Shown here piece after piece: positions 50,478 through 60,205 of a DNA stretch of 64,000 nucleotides. Made by a program: the position numbers and the translations under genes. The stretch lies in the NCBI RefSeq assembly GCF_900095845.1, contig NZ_FMIX01000004.1, positions 751,501-815,500 on the forward strand, given 5' to 3'. Every line of letters starts with the position of its first letter. The stretch's first letter is position 1. The notes beneath the pieces were generated by a model that was not told where the DNA came from, ran no database searches, and worked only from the letters and a program-made list of their open reading frames with translations. The DNA is from Streptococcus timonensis. Its GTDB lineage: Bacteria; Bacillota; Bacilli; Lactobacillales; Streptococcaceae.

Positions 50478-50698
50478 ATTAAACTCCTATGCCCTATTAT
50501 CTTTTAACTCATTATAACACAAAACAAGATTTTTTTATATAAAAATGAACTTAATGTTCGTATTTTTCTCTTTAATTCTTTAATATAACAAGAATTATCT
50601 ATTTTTTATATGTCTTTATAGATAATAACTATAATAACTTAAAGCTAAACTGAACCGCTTTCTTTGACTTAAAAATCTTTTTTGTGTAAAATGATTCT

Positions 50699-51388
50699 AT
50701 GAAAATTTTAGTAACTTCTGGTGGTACTAGTGAGGCTATAGACCGTGTTCGCTCTATCACTAATCACTCTACAGGTCGTCTTGGCCTGGTTATAACAGAA
50801 GCTTTAATAAAAGCAGGTCATGAAGTTTGCTTGATTACAACTTCTCAAGCAATTAAACCCGTTAGTCATCCAAATCTTAAAATTATAGAAATTAAGAATA
50901 CTTTGGATTTACTTGAGGAGATGCGAAATCTTGTTAAAGATTACCAAGTTTTAATTCATTCTATGGCTGTATCTGACTATACCCCGGTCTACATGACAAG
51001 TATAGATGAGGTTCAAGCTAGTCAAGATATATCGGAATTTCTAACTAAGCATAATACCGAGACCAAAATTTCTTCAAAGGAAGATGCTCAGATTCTTTTT
51101 CTTAAGAAAAATCCTAAGATTATTTCTCTGGTCAAAGAATGGAATCCTAAAATTCATCTAATAGGTTTTAAACTCCTGGTTGATGTTACAGAGGATCATT
51201 TGATAGATGTTGCTAGAGAAAGTCTTAAAAAGAATCAAGCAGACATTATTGTTGCTAACGATTTGACTCAAATAAACTCTGAACAACACCTGGCTTACTT
51301 AGTTGAAAAAAATGATTATCAAACAGCATACAGCAAACAAGAAATCGCTGAGCTAATAATTAAAAAAATTCAAGGATTTACTTTTTAG
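50699..51388 (+). CDS. coaB: Phosphopantothenate-cysteine ligase
   Basis: A 229-residue stand-alone CoaB that joins cysteine to 4'-phosphopantothenate for CoA synthesis. Landmarks are VTSGGTSEAIDRVRSITNHSTG and AVSDYTP. In most bacteria CoaB is fused to CoaC; here, as in other streptococci, the two are separate genes, with coaB first. The ribosome site is weak. Confidence 0.94.
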   Translation: MKILVTSGGTSEAIDRVRSITNHSTGRLGLVITEALIKAGHEVCLITTSQAIKPVSHPNLKIIEIKNTLDLLEEMRNLVKDYQVLIHSMAVSDYTPVYMTSIDEVQASQDISEFLTKHNTETKISSKEDAQILFLKKNPKIISLVKEWNPKIHLIGFKLLVDVTEDHLIDVARESLKKNQADIIVANDLTQINSEQHLAYLVEKNDYQTAYSKQEIAELIIKKIQGFTF

Positions 51389-51399
51389 AAAGGAAAGTT

Positions 51400-51951
51400 A
51401 TGGCTCACATCACTCTTGCAATTACTGGTTCAATTGCTTCCTACAAGGCTGCCGATTTAGTCAGTTCTTTGAAAAAGCAAGGACATAGTGTATCGGTCTT
51501 GATGACAAAAGCTGCTACAGATTTTATACAACCGTTAACACTGCAAGTTTTGTCCCAAAATCTGGTTCATCTCGATGTCATGCAAGAACCTTATCCAGAC
51601 CAAGTCAATCACATCGAAAGAGGAAAAGAAACTGACTTGTTTATCGTTGCTCCAGCAACTGCTAACACTATTGCCAAACTTGCACATGGCTTTGCGGATA
51701 ATATGGTGACTAGTACTGCTCTAGCATTACCAAAAAATATCCCTAAATTATTAGCACCTGCCATGAATACAAAAATGTTTACCCACCCTGCCACACAGAC
51801 AAATCTTAAAACTCTTAAAAGCTATGGATACGAGATCATCTCTCCTAAAGAATCTCTCTTAGCTTGTGGCGACTTCGGAAGCGGCGCTTTAGCCGATTTG
51901 GAAATTATTATAGAAAGAATAAAGGAAACTCTCAATGAACAAACGCTCTAA
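51400..51951 (+). CDS. coaC: Phosphopantothenoylcysteine decarboxylase
   Basis: A 183-residue flavoprotein that makes 4'-phosphopantetheine. The flavin-binding LAITGSIASYKAADL, the active-site His in NHIERGKE, PAMNTKM and the Cys in LLACGDFGSG are visible. AAAGGAA precedes the start. Its end overlaps the ECF gene by 17 bp. Confidence 0.95.
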   Translation: MAHITLAITGSIASYKAADLVSSLKKQGHSVSVLMTKAATDFIQPLTLQVLSQNLVHLDVMQEPYPDQVNHIERGKETDLFIVAPATANTIAKLAHGFADNMVTSTALALPKNIPKLLAPAMNTKMFTHPATQTNLKTLKSYGYEIISPKESLLACGDFGSGALADLEIIIERIKETLNEQTL

Positions 51952-52498
51952 CATCGCACCTGTTGCTATATTTTTTGCTAGTATGATTGTCATCCATCTG
52001 CTCAGCTCAATCTTATTTAATGTATTACCATTCCCAATTAAACCTACTATTGTACATATTCCTGTTATTATTGGAAGTATCATTTACGGCCCACGAATTG
52101 GTGCAATCCTTGGATTCTTAATGGGTATGATTAGTTTAACAGTTAATACAATTACAATCTTACCAACTAGCTATCTTTTCTCACCATTTGTACCAAACGG
52201 CAATATCTATTCATTAATCATCGCTATTGTTCCTCGTATCCTCATCGGTTTGACTCCTTACTTTGTTTATAAACTTCTTAAAAACAAAGCTGGTCTTATC
52301 TTTGCTGGTGCTCTTGGTTCTCTAACAAATACTGTATTTGTCTTAGGTGGAATCTTCTTCCTTTTCGGAAGTGTTTTTGATGGAAATATTCAAAAACTAT
52401 TGGCTACTGTTATCTCAACAAACTCAATTGCAGAATTAGTTATCTCGGCTGTTTTAACTGCTCTCATTGTTCCAAGATTAGAAAAAATTAAACAATAA
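51935..52498 (+). CDS. ECF transporter S component, probably for pantothenate
   Basis: A 187-residue membrane protein with about six hydrophobic segments, of the ECF substrate-binding (S) family; note GPRIGAILGFLMGMIS. It needs shared EcfA/A'/T subunits encoded elsewhere. Overlap with coaC (17 bp) strongly suggests pantothenate (PanT type); this is a context inference. AAAGGAA serves as ribosome site inside coaC. Confidence 0.88.
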   Translation: MNKRSNIAPVAIFFASMIVIHLLSSILFNVLPFPIKPTIVHIPVIIGSIIYGPRIGAILGFLMGMISLTVNTITILPTSYLFSPFVPNGNIYSLIIAIVPRILIGLTPYFVYKLLKNKAGLIFAGALGSLTNTVFVLGGIFFLFGSVFDGNIQKLLATVISTNSIAELVISAVLTALIVPRLEKIKQ

Positions 52499-52501
52499 AA
52501 G

Positions 52502-52532
52502 AAAACCTGTATCCTACTGATACAGGTTTTTT
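52502..52532. terminator. Terminator between the ECF gene and udk
   Basis: A perfect 12-bp stem (AAAACCTGTATC with complement), loop CTACT, and T-runs usable on either strand. Confidence 0.92.
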
Positions 52533-52537
52533 TATTG

Positions 52538-53176
52538 TCATTCTGTTAATCGTGCTTCTTCTAAGATTTTTTCAATCTTAGTTGTCAACAAATCAATTGC
52601 AACCGTATTTGTCACACCTTCAGGGATTACAATGTCAGCATAACGTTTAGTTGGCTCTATAAATTGGTGATACATGGGTTTAACCACGCCAAGATATTGC
52701 TCGATAACACTATCGAGGCTACGTCCACGCTCTTCCATATCACGTTTAATACGACGAATAATACGTACATCATCATCAGTATCCACAAAAATCTTGATAT
52801 CCATTAGATCACGTAGACGTTGATCTTCTAAGACCAAAATACCCTCAACTATAAAAACATCTTGGGGTTCTTGACGATATGTTTTTGAACTACGAGTATG
52901 TTCAGTATAGTCATAAGTTGGGATGTCAACTGGTCTTCCTGCTAACAATTCTTTGATTTGTTCAATCATCAAGTCTGTATCAAAAGCAAATGGATGATCA
53001 TAGTTTGTTTTGATTCGTTCTTCGAAGGTTAAATGAGATTGATCTTTATAGTAAGAATCATGCTCAATCATGGCAATTTTTTCATTAGGAAAATGTGATA
53101 AAATTGCTCTAGAAACACTAGTTTTTCCTCCACCAGATCCTCCTGTTACTCCGATAATGATTGGTCTGTTTTGCAT
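52538..53176 (-). CDS. udk: Uridine kinase
   Basis: A 212-residue kinase that phosphorylates uridine and cytidine for pyrimidine salvage. The P-loop [17 protein letters not shown] and [12 protein letters not shown] are present. Single-gene unit. Confidence 0.96.
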   Translation of the reverse strand: MQNRPIIIGVTGGSGGGKTSVSRAILSHFPNEKIAMIEHDSYYKDQSHLTFEERIKTNYDHPFAFDTDLMIEQIKELLAGRPVDIPTYDYTEHTRSSKTYRQEPQDVFIVEGILVLEDQRLRDLMDIKIFVDTDDDVRIIRRIKRDMEERGRSLDSVIEQYLGVVKPMYHQFIEPTKRYADIVIPEGVTNTVAIDLLTTKIEKILEEARLTE

Positions 53177-53255
53177 AGTTGCCTCCGTATTTTTCTTTGT
53201 CTATTCTACCATAATTTTAGGAAACTTTACAGGTGTACTTTTTAAATTAGAGATC

Positions 53256-53288
53256 AAAAAACCTTGTAGCTTTATTCTACAAGGTTTT
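53256..53288 (-). terminator. Terminator of ptsHI
   Basis: On the minus strand AAAACCTTGTAG pairs with CTACAAGGTTTT and is followed by a T-run. Confidence 0.9.
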
Positions 53289-53295
53289 AATGATT

Positions 53296-55029
53296 TTAAT
53301 CAAAGTTAACGTATTCTTTTGAAAGCTCAAGAACTTCTTCCATTGTTGAACATTCAGTAAGAGCACGGTTAGCGTATTCTTGCATCTTAGCTGTGTCAAG
53401 CTTCTTCATCAAGCTACGTGTACGAAGTACAGATGTCGCTGACATTGAGAACTCATCCAATCCCATTCCTACAAGGAGTGGAACAGCTGTTTGGTCACCT
53501 GCCATTTCACCACACATACCAGCCCATTTACCTTCAGCGTGAGCTGATTTGATAACATTGTTGATCAGGCGAAGGATTGATGGATTGTATGGTTGGTAAA
53601 GATATGAAACTTGTTCATTCATACGGTCAGCAGCCATTGTGTATTGGATCAAGTCGTTTGTACCAATTGAGAAGAAATCAACTTCTTTGGCAAATTGGTC
53701 AGCAAGCATAGCTGCAGCAGGAATTTCAATCATGATACCAACTTGGATATCATCTGCAACTGCGACACCTTCAGTAACCAATTTTGCTTTTTCTTCTTCA
53801 AGAATAGCTTTAGCAGTACGGAACTCTTTCAACAAAGCAACCATTGGGAACATGATACGCAATTTACCGTGAACAGATGCACGAAGCAATGCACGCAATT
53901 GTGTACGGAACATTTGGTTACCAGTTTCAGAGATAGAGATACGTAAAGCACGGTAGCCCAAGAATGGGTTCATTTCTTTAGGAAGATCAAAGTAAGGAAG
54001 CTCTTTATCCCCACCGATATCCATTGTACGAACAACAACAGGTTTACCGTTCATTCCTTCAAGAACTGCTTTGTATGCTTCGTATTGGTCGTCTTCAGTT
54101 GGGAAGTCTTGAGAATCCATGTACAAGAATTCAGTTCGGTAGAGACCAACTGCTTCTGCACCGTTTTCGTTCACACCTTCAACGTCTTTAGGTGTACCGA
54201 TGTTAGCAGCCAACTCAAAGTGTTTACCATCAGCAGTAACTGTTTTAGCGTCTTTCAAAAGAGCCCATTCAGCTTTTTGTTGGGCATAAGCTTCACCAGC
54301 CGCTTTGAATGCTGCGATTTGTTCTTCGCTTGGGTTAATAACCACTTCCCCTGAAATACCTGAAACAGCTAAAATATCACCATCTTTTACAAGCTCAGTA
54401 ATGTTGTTTGTACCTAAAACAGCAGCGATTTCAAGTGTACGAGCCATAATAGCTGAGTGGCTTGTACGTCCACCGATGTTCGTTACAAAAGCTTTTACAA
54501 AGTTTTTGTCCAATTGGGCAGTATCAGATGGAGTCAAGTCGTGTGCAATGACGATTACTTCTTCATTAATAGAAGCTGGGTTTGGCAATTTCTTACCAAG
54601 AAGATTTGCCAAAACACGTTTAGTAACGTCACGAATATCAGCAGCACGTTCTTGCATGTATGGATTATCTTCCATACCTTCAAAGATCGTGATGAACATG
54701 TCTGTAACTTCTTTAAGACCTGCTTCAGCATTCACTTTTTTAGCACGGATAGTTTCTTTAATTTGACCGATTAATTCAGGGTCAGAAAGAACCATTAAGT
54801 GAGCGTCAAAAACTTGCGCTGCTTCTTCACCAAGCGTACCTACTGCTTTTTCACGGATAAGAGAAAGCTCGTTTTGAGAAGCTTCAAGAGCAACATCTAA
54901 ACGAGCTTCTTCAGCATTTGTATCTTCGACTGAAACAGTTTCGAATGATAGATCCGGTTGAACAAGTAGATATGCTTTTGCAACGGCAACACCATCAGAT
55001 GCTGCAATTCCTTTAAGCATTTCTGTCAT
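53296..55029 (-). CDS. ptsI: PTS enzyme I
   Basis: A 577-residue phosphoenolpyruvate-protein phosphotransferase, the first step of the sugar PTS. The phosphorylated His lies in [13 protein letters not shown]; the PEP-binding region has [11 protein letters not shown] and the C-terminal [10 protein letters not shown] and [10 protein letters not shown] chose the ATG at 55029 (protein begins [13 protein letters not shown]), four bases after the ptsH stop; longer open sequence reaches back through ptsH in another frame and is not coding. Confidence 0.96.
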   Translation of the reverse strand: MTEMLKGIAASDGVAVAKAYLLVQPDLSFETVSVEDTNAEEARLDVALEASQNELSLIREKAVGTLGEEAAQVFDAHLMVLSDPELIGQIKETIRAKKVNAEAGLKEVTDMFITIFEGMEDNPYMQERAADIRDVTKRVLANLLGKKLPNPASINEEVIVIAHDLTPSDTAQLDKNFVKAFVTNIGGRTSHSAIMARTLEIAAVLGTNNITELVKDGDILAVSGISGEVVINPSEEQIAAFKAAGEAYAQQKAEWALLKDAKTVTADGKHFELAANIGTPKDVEGVNENGAEAVGLYRTEFLYMDSQDFPTEDDQYEAYKAVLEGMNGKPVVVRTMDIGGDKELPYFDLPKEMNPFLGYRALRISISETGNQMFRTQLRALLRASVHGKLRIMFPMVALLKEFRTAKAILEEEKAKLVTEGVAVADDIQVGIMIEIPAAAMLADQFAKEVDFFSIGTNDLIQYTMAADRMNEQVSYLYQPYNPSILRLINNVIKSAHAEGKWAGMCGEMAGDQTAVPLLVGMGLDEFSMSATSVLRTRSLMKKLDTAKMQEYANRALTECSTMEEVLELSKEYVNFD

Positions 55030-55033
55030 ATTC

Positions 55034-55297
55034 TTATGCCAACCCTTCTTTTTCCATTGTTTCTGAGATAGCAGCGATAGCATCATCAGCGTCTGCACCT
55101 TCAGCAGTGATTGTAACGTCAGCACCTTGACCAACACCAAGGCTCATAACACCCATGATAGATTTAAGGTTTACTGATTTACCTTTGTACTCAAGAGTGA
55201 TGTCTGAAGCGAATTTGCTAGCTGTTTGAACCAACAAAGTTGCTGGACGTGCGTGAATACCTGTTTCTGCCACTACGTGGAAATCTTTAGAAGCCAT
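55034..55297 (-). CDS. ptsH: PTS phosphocarrier protein HPr
   Basis: An 87-residue HPr with H15 (GIHARPA), the site phosphorylated by enzyme I, and S46 ([11 protein letters not shown]), the site phosphorylated by HprK. HPr-Ser-P is the corepressor of CcpA. AAAGGAG precedes the ATG. First gene of ptsHI. Confidence 0.97.
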   Translation of the reverse strand: MASKDFHVVAETGIHARPATLLVQTASKFASDITLEYKGKSVNLKSIMGVMSLGVGQGADVTITAEGADADDAIAAISETMEKEGLA

Positions 55298-55359
55298 ACT
55301 TTGACTCTCCTTTAAATGTTTTCTTGTTGGGTTACATCTGATAACCCTTACAGTATTGT

Positions 55360-55388
55360 ATTATATCACCTTTAAGTAATTTTTTCAA
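55360..55388 (-). promoter_or_regulatory. ptsHI promoter
   Basis: Minus strand: -35 TTGAAA, 17-bp spacer, extended -10 TGaTATAAT. A near-ideal sigma-A promoter. Confidence 0.82.
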
Positions 55389-55529
55389 GCATTTACTGGA
55401 CTTTATCCAATTTCCTTTCAGATAACTTGCTGAAAATATTTCAAATATTTTATCCCTACACCTTATGTAGTTTTTTATTTTTTTCTAGAATGTAGAAACC
55501 TACAAATAAAGCGTTTTCTATTTTTGGGA

Positions 55530-55545
55530 TTACTATATATTGTGT
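55530..55545 (+). promoter_or_regulatory. NrdR box upstream of nrdH
   Basis: The 16-mer TTACTATATATTGTGT matches 14 of 16 positions of the general NrdR consensus. It lies 50 bp upstream of the -35. A second, well-conserved box at the usual three-turn distance is not obvious. Confidence 0.6.
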
Positions 55546-55594
55546 TTTTGTACCAAATATTAAAAAGAAATATACAATATTTAGTTTTCTTTCG

Positions 55595-55622
55595 TTGACA
55601 AAGATTTTTTTTCTGATATACT
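55595..55622 (+). promoter_or_regulatory. nrdH promoter
   Basis: -35 TTGACA (55595-55600), 16-bp spacer, extended -10 TGaTATACT (55617-55622). GAGG ribosome site follows at about 55648. Confidence 0.8.
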
Positions 55623-55660
55623 AAGAAGGGTATAATTAATTTAAAAGAGGAGTTCCGTAA

Positions 55661-55879
55661 ATGGTAACTGTATATTCTAAAAATAACTGTGTCCAATGTA
55701 AGATGACTAAACGATTTTTAGACAGCAATAATATCGCCTATCAAGAAATTAATCTTGATGAACAACCTGAATATATCGAACAAGTTAAAGGACTCGGCTT
55801 TAGTGCTGCTCCTATCATTCAAACACCAACTGAAGTGTTCTCTGGTTTCCAACCAGCAAAACTCAAGCAACTTGTATAA
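55661..55879 (+). CDS. nrdH: Glutaredoxin-like protein NrdH
   Basis: A 72-residue redoxin with the CVQCK active site, the electron donor for class Ib ribonucleotide reductase. First gene of the nrd cluster, separated from nrdE by a hairpin. Confidence 0.95.
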   Translation: MVTVYSKNNCVQCKMTKRFLDSNNIAYQEINLDEQPEYIEQVKGLGFSAAPIIQTPTEVFSGFQPAKLKQLV

Positions 55880-55890
55880 AATCAGGATTA

Positions 55891-55926
55891 AAAAGCTTCT
55901 ATGTAGACCTTAGAAGCCTTTGTTTT
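55891..55926 (+). terminator. Terminator or attenuator hairpin between nrdH and nrdE
   Basis: AAAAGCTTCT pairs with AGAAGCCTTT (one G-A or G-T irregularity) across an 11-base loop and is followed by TGTTTTG. With no good promoter seen before nrdE it is likely a partial terminator that sets the nrdH:nrdE ratio. Confidence 0.65.
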
Positions 55927-55948
55927 GTAATTAGATAAGGGAAATTTT

Positions 55949-58108
55949 ATGGGATTAAAACAACTTGAAGACGTAACATACTTCCGTCTAAATAATGAAA
56001 TTAACCGTCCAGTCAATGGACAAATCATGCTTCATAAAGATAAAGAAGCCTTAGATGCATTTTTTAAAGAAAATGTTGTACCAAACTCAATGGTATTTGA
56101 TTCAATTTTAGATAAAATTGACTACCTAATCAAGCACAACTATATTGAAACAGGCTTTATTAAAAAATATCGTCCAGAATTTTTTGTAGAACTGTATCAA
56201 TTTATAAAAGAACAAAACTTCCAATTTAAATCTTTTATGGCTGCCTACAAATTCTATAATCAGTATGCTCTTAAGACAAACGACGGAGAATACTATCTAG
56301 AGAATATGGAAGATCGTGTCTTCTTTAATGCTGTCTACTTTGCAGATGGTGACGAAGCAATTGCAACTGATATTGCTAACGAGATTATCCATCAACGTTA
56401 TCAACCAGCAACTCCATCTTTCTTGAACGCTGGTCGTGCACGTCGTGGAGAGTTAGTATCTTGTTTCTTAATCCAGGTTACAGATGATATGAACTCTATT
56501 GGCCGTTCTATCAACTCTGCTCTTCAACTTTCACGTATTGGTGGTGGCGTTGGGATCACCCTTAGCAACCTACGTGAAGCTGGTGCTCCTATCAAGGGGT
56601 ATGAAGGAGCTGCGTCTGGTGTCGTTCCAGTTATGAAACTCTTCGAAGATAGTTTCTCTTACTCAAACCAATTGGGACAACGCCAAGGGGCAGGTGTGGT
56701 GTACTTGAACGTCTTTCACCCAGATATCATCGCTTTCCTTTCAACTAAAAAAGAAAATGCCGATGAAAAAGTTCGTGTTAAGACTTTGTCACTTGGTGTT
56801 GTAGTACCAGATAAATTTTACGAATTGACTCGCAAGAATGAAGATATGTATCTCTTCAGCCCATACTCTGTTGAAAGAGAGTACGGTGTAGCATTTAACT
56901 ATATCGACATTACTGAGAAGTATGATGAACTAGTAGCAAATCCTAACATTCGCAAGACAAAAATCAAGGCTCGTGATTTAGAAACTGAAATCTCTAAATT
57001 GCAACAAGAATCTGGCTATCCTTATGTAGTCAACATCGATACTGCTAACCGTGCAAATCCAGTTGATGGTAAGATTATCATGAGTAACTTGTGTTCTGAG
57101 ATTCTTCAAGTCCAAGAACCAAGTTTGATTAATGATGCACAAGAATTTCTTAAGATGGGAACTGACATTTCATGTAACCTTGGTTCAACCAACGTTGTCA
57201 ACATGATGACATCGCCAGACTTTGGACGCTCTATTCGTGCCATGGTCCGTGCTCTTACCTTTGTTACTGATAATTCTCATATTAAAGCTGTCCCAACAAT
57301 CGACCACGGAAATAGCTTGGCCCATACATTCGGTCTTGGTGCAATGGGATTACATAGTTACCTTGCGCAACAATTGATTGAGTATGGATCAGAAGAGTCT
57401 ATCGAATTTACAAGTATTTATTTCATGCTCATGAACTATTGGACTCTGGTTGAATCAAATAATATCGCGCGTGAACGTGGTGTAACCTTCCATAATTTTG
57501 AAAAATCAGACTACGCAAACGGAACTTATTTCGATAAGTATACATCTGGTCAATTTGTTCCAAAATCAGAACGCGTGAAAGAACTCTTTAAAGATATCTT
57601 TATCCCAACTGCTGTAGACTGGGCTGAACTTAGTGATAAAGTTAAAGCAGATGGACTTTACCACCAAAACCGTCTTGCTGTAGCACCAAATGGTTCTATC
57701 AGCTACATCAATGATGTGTCTGCTTCTATCCACCCAATTACTCAACGTATTGAAGAACGTCAAGAGAAGAAAATTGGTAAGATTTACTATCCTGCTGCAG
57801 GATTGTCAACAGATACTATTCCTTACTACACTTCTGCCTACGATATGGATATGCGTAAGGTTATCGATGTATACGCTGCTGCTACTGAACACGTGGATCA
57901 AGGGCTTTCACTCACTCTCTTCATGCGTAGTGACATTCCAAAAGGTCTTTACGAATGGAAGAAAGAAAACAAGCAAACGACACGTGACCTATCTATCCTA
58001 CGTAACTATGCCTTCAATAAGGGTATCAAGTCTATCTACTACGTCCGTACATTTACAGATGACGGTGGTGAAGTAGGCGCTAACCAATGTGAGAGCTGTG
58101 TAATTTAG
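55949..58108 (+). CDS. nrdE: Class Ib ribonucleotide reductase alpha subunit
   Basis: A 719-residue catalytic subunit that reduces NDPs to dNDPs. The redox-active Cys are in SCFLIQV and SNLCSEI/DISCNLGSTNV regions and the C-terminal CESC relays electrons from NrdH. It lacks the N-terminal ATP-cone of class Ia enzymes. Confidence 0.97.
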   Translation: MGLKQLEDVTYFRLNNEINRPVNGQIMLHKDKEALDAFFKENVVPNSMVFDSILDKIDYLIKHNYIETGFIKKYRPEFFVELYQFIKEQNFQFKSFMAAYKFYNQYALKTNDGEYYLENMEDRVFFNAVYFADGDEAIATDIANEIIHQRYQPATPSFLNAGRARRGELVSCFLIQVTDDMNSIGRSINSALQLSRIGGGVGITLSNLREAGAPIKGYEGAASGVVPVMKLFEDSFSYSNQLGQRQGAGVVYLNVFHPDIIAFLSTKKENADEKVRVKTLSLGVVVPDKFYELTRKNEDMYLFSPYSVEREYGVAFNYIDITEKYDELVANPNIRKTKIKARDLETEISKLQQESGYPYVVNIDTANRANPVDGKIIMSNLCSEILQVQEPSLINDAQEFLKMGTDISCNLGSTNVVNMMTSPDFGRSIRAMVRALTFVTDNSHIKAVPTIDHGNSLAHTFGLGAMGLHSYLAQQLIEYGSEESIEFTSIYFMLMNYWTLVESNNIARERGVTFHNFEKSDYANGTYFDKYTSGQFVPKSERVKELFKDIFIPTAVDWAELSDKVKADGLYHQNRLAVAPNGSISYINDVSASIHPITQRIEERQEKKIGKIYYPAAGLSTDTIPYYTSAYDMDMRKVIDVYAAATEHVDQGLSLTLFMRSDIPKGLYEWKKENKQTTRDLSILRNYAFNKGIKSIYYVRTFTDDGGEVGANQCESCVI

Positions 58109-58187
58109 AACATCTCTCAAATCGAATCTGGGTTTTCATACTCACTTATAATTAAGTTGATGTGATTGATAAAATCATGATACAATT

Positions 58188-58211
58188 AAAAAGTCGGTTT
58201 CCCGACTTTTT
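58188..58211 (+). terminator. Terminator between nrdE and nrdF
   Basis: AAAAAGTCGG pairs with CCGACTTTTT across a four-base loop. It separates nrdE from nrdF, so nrdF probably has its own promoter (TTGTGC / TAGAAT is a weak candidate just after). Confidence 0.88.
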
Positions 58212-58286
58212 GTGCGATACTCCTTTAAAATACTAGAATAGGAAGAATGAACTTATCGCATTACTACACACAGAAAGAGATTTCAA

Positions 58287-59249
58287 ATGCAAACTTACTA
58301 CAAAGCCATTAACTGGAATGCTATCGAAGATGTCATTGATAAATCAACTTGGGAAAAATTGACTGAGCAGTTCTGGCTCGATACTCGTATCCCTTTATCA
58401 AATGACTTGGATGACTGGAGAAAATTATCGAATAAAGAAAAAGACCTAGTTGGTAAAGTCTTTGGTGGACTAACCCTTCTTGACACTATGCAATCTGAAA
58501 CTGGGGTTCAGGCTCTTCGCTCTGATATTCGCACACCTCACGAGGAAGCTGTTTTTAACAACATCCAATTTATGGAATCTGTCCACGCAAAATCCTACTC
58601 TTCTATCTTTTCAACTTTAAATACTAAGTCTGAAATCGAAGAAATCTTTGAATGGACAAATACAAATCCATATCTTCAGAAAAAAGCGGAAATCATCAAT
58701 GAAATTTACCTAAATGGTACACCACTTGAAAAGAAAGTAGCTAGTGTTTTCCTTGAAACCTTCCTCTTTTACTCTGGTTTCTTCACACCGCTCTACTATC
58801 TCGGTAATAACAAGCTAGCTAACGTAGCAGAAATCATTAAACTCATCATTCGTGACGAGTCTGTACACGGAACCTATATTGGATACAAGTTCCAGCTTGG
58901 ATTCAACGAATTACCTGAAGAAGAACAAGAAAAACTCAAAGAATGGATGTACGATCTCCTTTATACTCTTTATGAGAACGAAGAAGGTTATACAGAAAGT
59001 CTATATGATGGTGTTGGTTGGACTGAAGAAGTTAAAACTTTCCTTCGTTACAATGCCAATAAAGCCCTTATGAATCTTGGACAAGATCCACTTTTCCCAG
59101 ACTCAGCAGACGATGTTAACCCAATCGTTATGAACGGTATTTCAACTGGTACATCTAACCACGACTTCTTCTCTCAAGTTGGTAATGGCTACCTGCTTGG
59201 TGAGGTTGAGGCTATGCAAGATGAAGACTACAACTATGGATTAGATTAA
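58287..59249 (+). CDS. nrdF: Class Ib ribonucleotide reductase beta subunit
   Basis: A 320-residue radical-generating subunit (dimanganese- or diiron-tyrosyl). Metal-ligand motifs are in DTMQSETG, EAVFNNIQFMESVHAKSYS and IIRDESVHGTYIG. NrdI, the flavodoxin needed to activate the Mn form, is not encoded in the window. Confidence 0.97.
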   Translation: MQTYYKAINWNAIEDVIDKSTWEKLTEQFWLDTRIPLSNDLDDWRKLSNKEKDLVGKVFGGLTLLDTMQSETGVQALRSDIRTPHEEAVFNNIQFMESVHAKSYSSIFSTLNTKSEIEEIFEWTNTNPYLQKKAEIINEIYLNGTPLEKKVASVFLETFLFYSGFFTPLYYLGNNKLANVAEIIKLIIRDESVHGTYIGYKFQLGFNELPEEEQEKLKEWMYDLLYTLYENEEGYTESLYDGVGWTEEVKTFLRYNANKALMNLGQDPLFPDSADDVNPIVMNGISTGTSNHDFFSQVGNGYLLGEVEAMQDEDYNYGLD

Positions 59250-59260
59250 TAACTATCTTA

Positions 59261-59305
59261 AAAAAACATCTAAGTTTGTTTGAAAACTCAGATGTTTTTT
59301 TGTTT
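59261..59305 (+). terminator. Terminator of nrdF
   Basis: AAACATCTAAGTTT pairs with AAACTCAGATGTTT (one mismatch) and runs into a long T-rich tail. Confidence 0.82.
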
Positions 59306-59357
59306 TTTGTTTATTTTTGTTCTTTAAATTGATTGATTTATTACTTTGTGGTATTAT
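59304..59357 (+). promoter_or_regulatory. lacR promoter and putative LacR operator
   Basis: -35 TTGATT (59329-59334), 17-bp spacer, extended -10 TGgTATTAT (59352-59357). Upstream, TTTTTGTTTATTTT (59304-59317) and TTGTTCTTTA (59317-59326) both recur exactly at the lacA promoter, so LacR probably controls its own gene. Confidence 0.6.
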
Positions 59358-59381
59358 AGTATTAGATATGGAGGTAATCCA

Positions 59382-60149
59382 ATGCTCAAACAAGAAAAAC
59401 TAGATAGAATTTTAGAAACTGTTAATACCAAGGGAACTATCACTGTTAAAGATATTATGACTAGTTTAGATATATCAGATATGACAGCTAGACGTTACCT
59501 TCAAGAATTAGCTGACAAGGATTTACTTGTCCGTGTTCATGGTGGTGCTGAAAAGCTTCGTACTGGTTCTCTTCTATCTAATGAGAGATCTAACGTTGAA
59601 AAACAAGCTCTTCAAATTGCTGAAAAACAAGAAATTGCAAAATTTGCTGGTCATTTAGTTGAAGAAAGAGAAACCATATTTATTGGCCCTGGTACTACTC
59701 TCGAGTACTTCGCGCGTGAACTACCAATTGATAATATCCGTGTTGTCACCAATAGTTTACCTGTTTTTCTGATTCTAAATGAACGTAAACTTACTGATTT
59801 GATATTAATCGGTGGTAATTATCGTGAAATTACTGGAGCTTTTGTAGGAACACTTACCTTACAAGACCTTTCCAGTTTACAATTTTCCAAAGCTTTTGTA
59901 AGCTGTAACGGAATAAAAGAACATGCTATTGCTACTTTCAGTGAAGAAGAGGGAGAAGTCCAAAAGATAGCCCTTCAAAATGCAAATAAAAAGTATCTCT
60001 TAGCGGATCACAGCAAATTCGATAAGTTTGATTTTTACACTTTTTATAATATCGCTGATATTGATACGATTATTTCAGATTCAAAATTAAGTGATAAAAC
60101 TCTTAAATCCTTGACAAAAAAAACACACATTATCAAATCTAAGCCATAA
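59382..60149 (+). CDS. lacR: Lactose operon repressor LacR (DeoR family)
   Basis: A 255-residue DeoR-family repressor: N-terminal winged helix with MTARRYLQELADKDLLVRVHGGA, and a C-terminal sugar-phosphate sensor domain. LacR of lactic acid bacteria responds to tagatose-6-phosphate. I chose the ATG at 59382 (GGAGG seven bases upstream). It converges on lacD. Confidence 0.92.
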   Translation: MLKQEKLDRILETVNTKGTITVKDIMTSLDISDMTARRYLQELADKDLLVRVHGGAEKLRTGSLLSNERSNVEKQALQIAEKQEIAKFAGHLVEERETIFIGPGTTLEYFARELPIDNIRVVTNSLPVFLILNERKLTDLILIGGNYREITGAFVGTLTLQDLSSLQFSKAFVSCNGIKEHAIATFSEEEGEVQKIALQNANKKYLLADHSKFDKFDFYTFYNIADIDTIISDSKLSDKTLKSLTKKTHIIKSKP

Positions 60150-60178
60150 AAAAGTCTCACAAATGGTGAGACTTTTTT
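60149..60178. terminator. Bidirectional terminator between lacR and lacD
   Basis: AAAAAGTCTCAC pairs with GTGAGACTTTTT around a five-base loop. Confidence 0.92.
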
Positions 60179-60205
60179 ATTTTTAGAATAATTTCAAAGA
60201 AGAAT

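Larger units (their letters stand above)
55298..55660. other. 363-bp divergent intergenic region between ptsH and nrdH
   Basis: It holds the ptsH promoter (55360-55388, minus), an NrdR-like box (55530-55545) and the nrdH promoter (55595-55622, plus). Between 55389 and 55529 the DNA is A+T rich; it contains CTACA/TGTAG hairpins (for example 55456-55470 followed by six T) of unknown meaning and a weak cre-like match at 55505-55519. No gene seen. Confidence 0.8.

Noticed and set aside
55029..55140. 37-codon N-terminal extension of ptsI.
   Set aside because: The extension reads through ptsH in another frame and is unlike any enzyme I N-terminus; the conserved start [13 protein letters not shown] begins at 55029.
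55456..55476. Hairpin CTACA-N5-TGTAG followed by six T, possibly the terminator of a small RNA.
   Set aside because: The stem is just five base pairs and no promoter for a short plus-strand RNA is visible before it.
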